Below are positions 58,844 through 64,000 of a stretch of 64,000 bases of DNA, piece after piece. How positions within the stretch are numbered: position 1 is the stretch's first letter; every line of letters begins with the position of its first letter. The notes below the pieces were generated by a model. It searched no databases. It was not told the origin of the DNA and saw nothing but the letters and a program-made list of their open reading frames with translations. The stretch is from Panulirus ornatus (Eukaryota > Arthropoda > Malacostraca > Decapoda > Palinuridae): positions 30,274,199 to 30,338,198 of the forward strand of contig NC_092231.1 in NCBI RefSeq assembly GCF_036320965.1. The letters are read 5' to 3'. A program made the position numbers and the translations under genes.

Positions 58844-60346
58844 CATCCTCACCCACTGGTCGTGGATGCATCCTCACCCACTGGTCGTGGATGCATCCTC
58901 AACCACTGGTCGTGGATGCATCCTCACCCACTGGTCATGGATGCATCCTCACCCACTGGTCGTGGATGCATCCTCAACCACTGGTCGTGGATGCATCCTC
59001 ACCTACTGGTCATGGATGCATCCTCAACCACTGGTCGTGGATGCATCCTCACCCACTGGTCGTGGATGCATCCTCACCCACTGGTCGTGGATGCATCCTC
59101 AACCACTGGTCGTGGATGCATCCTCACCCACTGGTCGTGGATGCATCCTCACCCACTGGTCGTGGATGCATCCTCACCCACTGGTCGTGGATGCATCCTC
59201 AACCACTGGTCGTGGATGCATCCTCACCCACTGGTCGTGGATGCATCCTCACCCACTGGTCGTGGATGCATCCTCACCCACTGGTCGTGGATGCATCCTC
59301 ACCCACTGGTCGTGGATGCATCCTCACCCACTGGTCGTGGATGCATCCTCACCCACTGGTCGTGGATGCATCCTCAACCACTGGTCGTGGATGCATCCTC
59401 ACCCACTGGTCGTGGATGCATCCTCACCCACTGGTCGTGGATGCATCCTCACCCACTGGTCGTGGATGCATCCTCACCCACTGGTCGTGGATGCATCCTC
59501 ACCCACTGGTCGTGGATGCATCCTCACCCACTGGTCGTGGATGCATCCTCACCCACTGGTCGTGGATGCATCCTCACCCACTGGTCGTGGATGCATCCTC
59601 ACCCACTGGTCGTGGATGCATCCTCACCCACTGGTCGTGGATGCATCCTCACCCACTGGTCGTGGATGCATCCTCAACCACTGGTCGTGGATGCATCCTC
59701 AACCACTGGTCGTGGATGCATCCTCACCCACTGGTCGTGGATGCATCCTCACCCACTGGTCGTGGATGCATCCTCACCCACTGGTCGTGGATGCATCCTC
59801 AACCACTGGTCGTGGATGCATCCTCACCCACTGGTCATGGATGCATCCTCACCCACTGGTCGTGGATGCATCCTCAACCACTGGTCGTGGATGCATCCTC
59901 ACCTACTGGTCATGGATGCATCCTCAACCACTGGTCGTGGATGCATCCTCACCCACTGGTCGTGGATGCATCCTCACCCACTGGTCGTGGATGCATCCTC
60001 AACCACTGGTCGTGGATGCATCCTCACCCACTGGTCGTGGATGCATCCTCAACCACTGGTCGTGGATGCATCCTCACCCACTGGTCGTGGATGCATCCTC
60101 ACCCACTGGTCGTGGATGCATCCTCAACCACTGGTCGTGGATGCATCCTCACCCACTGGTCGTGGATGCATCCTCACCCACTGGTCGTGGATGCATCCTC
60201 ACCCACTGGTCGTGGATGCATCCTCAACCACTGGTCGTGGATGCATCCTCACCCACTGGTCGTGGATGCATCCTCACCCACTGGTCGTGGATGCATCCTC
60301 ACCCACTGGTCGTGGATGCATCCTCACCCACTGGTCGTGGATGCAT
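58844..60346. repeat. 25-bp minisatellite, about 60 copies
   Basis: The unit is 25 bp: catcctcacccactggtcgtggatg with few variants (acccac/aaccac/acctac; cgtgg/catgg). Each unit contains the 10-bp palindrome GGATGCATCC. Since 25 is not a multiple of 3 and no stop occurs in any forward phase, all three + frames stay open for over 500 codons, giving the same repeating peptide; these are not genes. The block near 58861-59150 recurs identically 900 bp (36 units) later at 59761-60050. Confidence 0.97.
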
Positions 60347-60349
60347 TTC

Positions 60350-60599
60350 TCTATTCAAACATTCAGTCATTGCTTGTCGTCAATGCAAATTTTGATTTCC
60401 CAGATTTCCTGCTTCCGGTAACCGTACGACTTATCCATTCTGTTGGTTCATCCATTTTAGGTATGACAAATATTGTGTAATTTACTAAGGTTATTGGCAT
60501 TCTACATGATGATATTGCTACTGCAGTAGATTATGAGTTAGTTTATCAGTTCCTGGTAATTTCCGTCGCCCTTCTAGAAAGACATCACTATAATTTAAG
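60350..60599 (-). pseudogene. Ty3 RT, N-terminal piece
   Basis: The minus strand reads a segment like VFLEGRRKLPGTDKLTH, then IPKMDEPTE near 60450 and a SGKSKFA-type stretch that corresponds to the start of Ty3 RTs (EPTDW...SGKLRICIDP in the family). It stops at the 25-bp array. Confidence 0.6.
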
Positions 60600-60922
60600 A
60601 TCACATCTTTAACTGTAGTAATATTTTCATAATTTATAGTTAGCAGATGCGTCAGGTGAGATGGTCTCGTACCCATGATTGGTACAAGATCTTGTTATGC
60701 AACAAAAAACTATCCAGATTATTTCGTTGTACTCATACAACTGACAATAACAGTTGTATATTTTCCCAGGGGTCTTATCTTGGTAGCATTCCAAGTGTAC
60801 ATCACTAGCCACGGGGCCGGAGCTGTGTCAGGCACAATGTGTTGAGGAAGAACATTCAGGTTGGCGCCACCGTCAACTTGAAACTTGACCTTCTTTCCGC
60901 CTGACTCCATGATGGCTGTCAT
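60600..60922 (-). pseudogene. Ty3 aspartic protease and linker to RT
   Basis: The minus-strand ORF at 60922-60719 contains KVKFQVDGGANLNVLP near 60874. This corresponds to the D-[ST]-G active-site loop of retropepsins, but the second residue is Gly instead of Ser or Thr, which probably abolishes activity. NATKIRPLGKY follows, as in this family. After a frame change, LVPIMGTRPSHLTHLLTINY is readable to about 60620, again in the expected order. Confidence 0.7.
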
Positions 60923-61079
60923 GATGACCTTGTAGCAGCAGCTTGTGTGGTGTTGGGAGATTCATAACATGCTGGACATCAGGGTTGCCTTGTGCACGAG
61001 CCGCCTGTGTCACACCAGTGACCATACTTCTCGTACAACTCGTCTGGTTTGGTTCCTCTTTTTCTCGAGAAGTGATTCA

Positions 61080-61530
61080 TCTTCTAACACGTACTACAGG
61101 TCTTAACATAGGCCGGGCATTCCTCTTTCTTCCAGGTATGTTTGTTGCCACAGAACTGCCATTCCCTCCTGCAGGAGGCAGTGTCCAGGCTCATGTGTTC
61201 CTCGTGTTGCATGTCTTCAGGTCATGTCTCTTGCTCGTGGTGTTCTCCTTGTAACAGCTTCTGGTCCTTTCCTTCGCCGTGAGATATTACCATCAGCGTC
61301 TGTGCCGCTTGCTGTGCCACACACATCAAGACAGCTGGATCAGAATCAAGATCATCCTCTTTGAAATATTTCTTGCGAAGAGAGTCATCTGAGCATCCAA
61401 GTTATAACTGATCTCTCATCTCTTCTTCTCTCTGATCTCCATATTCACATTCCTCGTCTCTGGTAATGAATGAATCTACAAATTCTCGTTTATTGCACAC
61501 ACGTCCAAAATCTCCCAGGCTTTACATTGT
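61080..61530 (-). pseudogene. Ty3 gag, C-terminal part
   Basis: The minus strand reads a charged segment like RDEECEYGDQREEEMRDQL and DDSLRKKYFKEDD, then near 61152-61117 a zinc-knuckle-like CGNKHTWKKEEC with a further cysteine pair (CSTC, then a stop). Such CCHC knuckles bind genomic RNA in gag proteins. Frame changes and stops show decay. The N-terminal part of gag may extend to about 61900 but I cannot support it. Confidence 0.65.
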
Positions 61531-61914
61531 TCTCAGGGGCCAAATGTGCATCCCATTTGGCCAGTCCGTTTTGTGGGAGTGCAGCTGGGTCTGGCTGGTG
61601 CATATCCACTGGTGCTGGGAACTGAAATGAATAATACCTGTCAAGCTATTCATCTCCACCCAAGGTTAGTACAGACTCGTCAGATTTCCTCAGCACCTTC
61701 TGTCAAACATAGAGGATGTATTTGTGGCTTAATGGTCTTACCAGGTTGTTCACTGTCACCTGCTTGGCTGACTTTGGTGGGGCACGGAGACGTGACGCTT
61801 GGTGTCGCCACAGTCACAGGAGGTCATCATTTCCTTGCATCATCTGTTCTCTCATGATTGATGATGATGTCATCGCTGCCACGGTGGTCTTGGTTACTAG
61901 CTGATGTCTTTTGA
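61531..61914. other. unassigned sequence upstream of the Ty3 gag relic
   Basis: This may hold the N-terminal gag codons on the minus strand, but the frames are short and no motif is convincing. No LTR-like ends or primer-binding site were identified. Confidence 0.4.
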
Positions 61915-62040
61915 TACATTTTTTATTTTGCTATACTTAATCGCCGTTTCCCGCGTTAGTAAGGTTGTGCCAGGAAACATAAAGAAAGATCCCCCCCCCC
62001 CCCACTCACATATATGTTTACGTTGTAAGTAATATGTTAT
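61915..62040 (-). mobile_element. LINE-A/SINE 3'-tail fragment
   Basis: On the minus strand it carries the tail module seen elsewhere as 'cctcgctaacgcgggagaca', here strongly diverged (cgccgtttcccgcgttag on the plus strand), with a C run and a TATG-rich stretch. It is too short to tell LINE-A from SINE. Confidence 0.65.
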
Positions 62041-62851
62041 AGGTTCATGAGAGCGTGGTGACCCGGGGTCTTCCTCGGTCGTTCCCACGCCACCTTGCCA
62101 GCAGGGCTGGGGTCTCCCGCCTCCTCACTCACGTCCTGCCCGCCACATAGGCCGGCCATTTCCCCTCACCTGCGGCGACCAACGGCCGGGGTCAGCCAAG
62201 AGGTCATGCCTGGGAAAGGTCACCTCCCGAGTGTCTTCGTTTCACCAGCGAGATGCAGGGCCGGGCCGTAGACCTCCAGCCAATCAGGAGTGACACTGTG
62301 GGCCTTCCTCCTCCACTCACAGTCGGGATGAGGGCGTGACAATCCGTCTTTGGCCAATCAAGACTAACTGTTCATGGTCACTTCTTCCAATGAGAGTCGA
62401 GGTGAGACAGGTCAGGGTGGGGCTGGCTGCCCCTTCCTCCCACACGACAGCTTGGCCGTGCGTGGTTCCTCCAGCCCAGCAGGTAATGTGGGTTCCCATG
62501 TGTCTCAACCCCGTAGCCACTACGATCACTGAGTGATGATGCGTCGCGTCACTAAACTATACGGTGTTGGACTGTGTCGTGTCGGGTCCCAGTGTAGCAG
62601 GGGACTGTAACTTGTCTTATAAAACTGACCACCAGTAAAGTGTATTTTGGATCATGTTTTTACAGTCGAGTTGTTGCCAAGGAAAGAGATCTCCTGGTTT
62701 GAAATCTTCCCTGGGCTGTTGAGTGTTAACGTAAACATTTGTGCCCCAGTAATGTGCTTCTTTTGTCTTGTATTCTTTATTTCTTGTAATATAAGTAGTT
62801 TTGATCCTGGTGTTTAATTCCATCCCTTATCTTTAAGATAACGTTATCGTG
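62041..62851. promoter_or_regulatory. GC/CpG-rich segment with three CCAAT boxes
   Basis: The region from about 62060 to 62500 is clearly richer in G+C and CpG than its surroundings. CCAAT pentamers in the same orientation lie at 62280-62284, 62354-62358 and 62387-62391, the first two within GCCAATCA contexts that resemble NF-Y sites. The 74- and 33-bp spacings are compatible with a promoter. No downstream first exon was recognised and no TATA or initiator is evident, so it is only a candidate. Confidence 0.35.
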
Positions 62852-63270
62852 TGTTGCGATCGGGGCTTGAACATACAGGAGAGTGAGAGGCGTGCGGGGA
62901 AAGGAGTGAATTGGAGCAATGTGGTATACCGGGGTCGATGTTCTGTCAGTGGACAGAACCGAGGCATGTGAAGCGTCGGGGGTAAACCATGCAAAGGTAT
63001 GTGGGGTGTGGATGCGGATGGGGAGGTGTGGTTTAGGTGCATTACACATGACAGCTAGAGACTGAGTGTGAAGGAATGTGGCTTTTTTTGTCTGTTTTCG
63101 TAGCGCTATCTCGCTGAAGGAGAGTGTAGCGATGCTGTTTCCTGTGGGGTGGGGTGACGCTAGGAATGGATGAAGACAATCGCGTATATGTACATGTGTA
63201 TATGAGTGGATGTTCCTTTCTTCGTCTGTTTCCTGGCTCTACCTCACTGACGCGGGAAACAGCGACTAAG
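62852..63270 (+). mobile_element. LINE-A 3' end, long UTR, old
   Basis: It begins in the last codons of the ORF (cggggcttgaacatacaggag) and continues through the long 3' UTR (acatgacagctagagactga) to the tail module (cgcgggaaacagcgactaag). It is followed by a (TA)n tract. Confidence 0.85.
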
Positions 63271-63278
63271 TACGATAA

Positions 63279-63283
<5 letters not shown>

Positions 63284-63373
<90 letters not shown>
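63284..63373. repeat. (TA)n tract
   Basis: About 45 TA units with one GTA interruption between a LINE-A tail and the tail of an antisense SINE. Confidence 0.95.
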
Positions 63374-63375
<2 letters not shown>

Positions 63376-63622
63376 TTTTCTTTTCTTTTCTTTCAAACTA
63401 TTCGCCATTTCCCGCGTTAGCGAGGTAGCGTTAAGAACAGAGCATTGGGCCTTTGAGGGAATATCCTCACCTGGCCCCCTTTCTTGTTCCTTCTTTTGAA
63501 AAAAAAAAAGAAAAAAAAAATAATGAGAGGGGAGGATTTCCAGCCCCCCGCTCCCTCCCCTTTTAGTCGCCTTCTACGACACGCAGGGAATACGGGGGAA
63601 GTATTCTTTCTCCCCTATCCCC

Positions 63623-63628
<6 letters not shown>
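63374..63628 (-). mobile_element. SINE, full length, antisense
   Basis: On the minus strand it is collinear with the SINE at 54924-55153, from GGGGATAGGGGAGAAAG near 63626 through gtcgtagaaggcgac and an A/T-rich middle to the GAAAGAAAAGAAAA-type tail and (TA)n at 63373. About 255 bp. Its antisense 5' end is followed directly by another (TA)n tract and a sense LINE-A copy. Confidence 0.8.

Positions 63629-63691
<63 letters not shown>
63629..63691. repeat. (TA)n tract
   Basis: About 31 TA units between the antisense SINE and a sense LINE-A copy. Confidence 0.95.
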
Positions 63692-63696
<5 letters not shown>

Positions 63697-64000
63697 AGAA
63701 AAACTGGAGGAAGTGAAGTGTTTTAGATATCTGGGAGTGGATCTGGCAGCGGATGGAACCATGGAAGCGGAAGTGGATCATAGGGTGGGGGAGGGGGCGA
63801 AAATTCTGGGGGCCTTGAAGAATGTGTGGAAGTCGAGAACATTATCTCGGAAAGCAAAAATGGGTATGTTTGAAGGAATAGTGGTTCCGACAATGTTGTA
63901 TGGCTGCGAGGCGTGGGCTATGGATAGAGTTGTGCGCAGGAGGATGGATGTGCTGGAAATGAGATGTTTGAGGACAATGTGTGGTGTGAGGTGGTTTGAT
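63692..64000 (+). mobile_element. LINE-A, young subfamily, runs off the window
   Basis: It begins at ggagaaaaactggaggaagtg (after the FADD box) and is open to the window edge (EEVKCFRYLGVDLAADGTM through [11 protein letters not shown]). It is nearly identical to 24450-24750. Confidence 0.92.

Larger units (their letters stand above)
56371..61530 (-). mobile_element. Ty3/mdg4 (gypsy)-type LTR retrotransposon, decayed and interrupted
   Basis: On the minus strand the order is gag C-terminus with a zinc knuckle (61530-61080), protease (60922-60600), RT N-terminal piece (60600-60350), 25-bp array (60346-58844), RT core (58840-58400), unassigned RNase H zone (58400-57830), integrase zinc-binding piece (57822-57600), 22-bp array (57495-57297), and late integrase and C-terminal tail (57250-56371). 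The order is exactly that of Ty3-type elements. Stops and frameshifts are frequent and no LTRs were found, so it is not functional. Confidence 0.8.

Noticed and set aside
58808..60480. Three overlapping + strand ORFs of 525-537 codons
   Set aside because: All three are the same 25-bp minisatellite read in its three phases. They contain no domain and their ends lie just outside the array.
55191..62850. LTRs of the Ty3 relic
   Set aside because: I compared the sequence beyond the pol end with that beyond gag and found no matching direct repeat or TG...CA ends.

Overview
This window looks like eukaryotic nuclear DNA, most probably from an arthropod and plausibly a decapod crustacean. The grounds are split genes with GT-AG introns, long (TA)n, (CA)n and (GA)n tracts, several minisatellites, and many copies of a LINE of a type I associate with decapod genomes. 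The organism is an inference, and nothing bacterial (operons, ribosome binding sites, CRISPR) is present.

The one convincing host gene is a collagen on the + strand. I can place exons at 7462-7563, 8005-8106, 16659-16826 and 31888-32075 (stop at 32073), with a possible small exon at 6948-6974. The Gly-X-Y tracts, the short imperfections and the C-terminal tail with a CxxC pair and a final KGP fit the NC2-COL1-NC1 end of a FACIT (type IX/XIX-like) chain. The first two firm exons are both 102 bp, both phase 1-1 and encode alignable products, so they look like a duplicated pair that could be spliced as alternatives. The 5' end of the gene lies upstream of the window or was not recognised.

Layout: 1-6625 holds an old LINE scrap, an unrecognised stretch, a 34-bp minisatellite (2080-2955) and a 23-bp minisatellite with a higher-order structure (3086-6625). 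6948-32075 is the collagen gene, whose two large introns are filled with copies of one LINE family (called LINE-A here). 33430-35515 is a decayed Jockey-like LINE. 36824-39297 is a decayed hAT DNA transposon with both ends and a near-perfect 8-bp target duplication. 39742-55190 is a chain of LINE-A copies in both orientations, joined by (TA)n tracts, with two palindromic junctions. 56371-61530 (-) is a Ty3/mdg4-type retrotransposon whose coding region is broken by three internal minisatellites, including a 1.5-kb, 25-bp array. 62041-62850 is GC-rich with three CCAAT boxes. The end holds another LINE-A tail, a SINE and a LINE-A copy running off the edge.

LINE-A encodes one ORF of about 998 codons: an N-terminal endonuclease, a reverse transcriptase with an FADD box, and a basic C-terminal region. 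I judge it RTE-like. Two 3'-UTR forms exist: a long one in the more decayed copies and a short one in the better preserved copies. A SINE in the window shares its 5' part with the LINE-A 5' UTR and its 3' end with the LINE-A tail, so it probably uses the LINE-A machinery. No copy in the window is fully intact; the best (51690-54923) carries two single-base indels.
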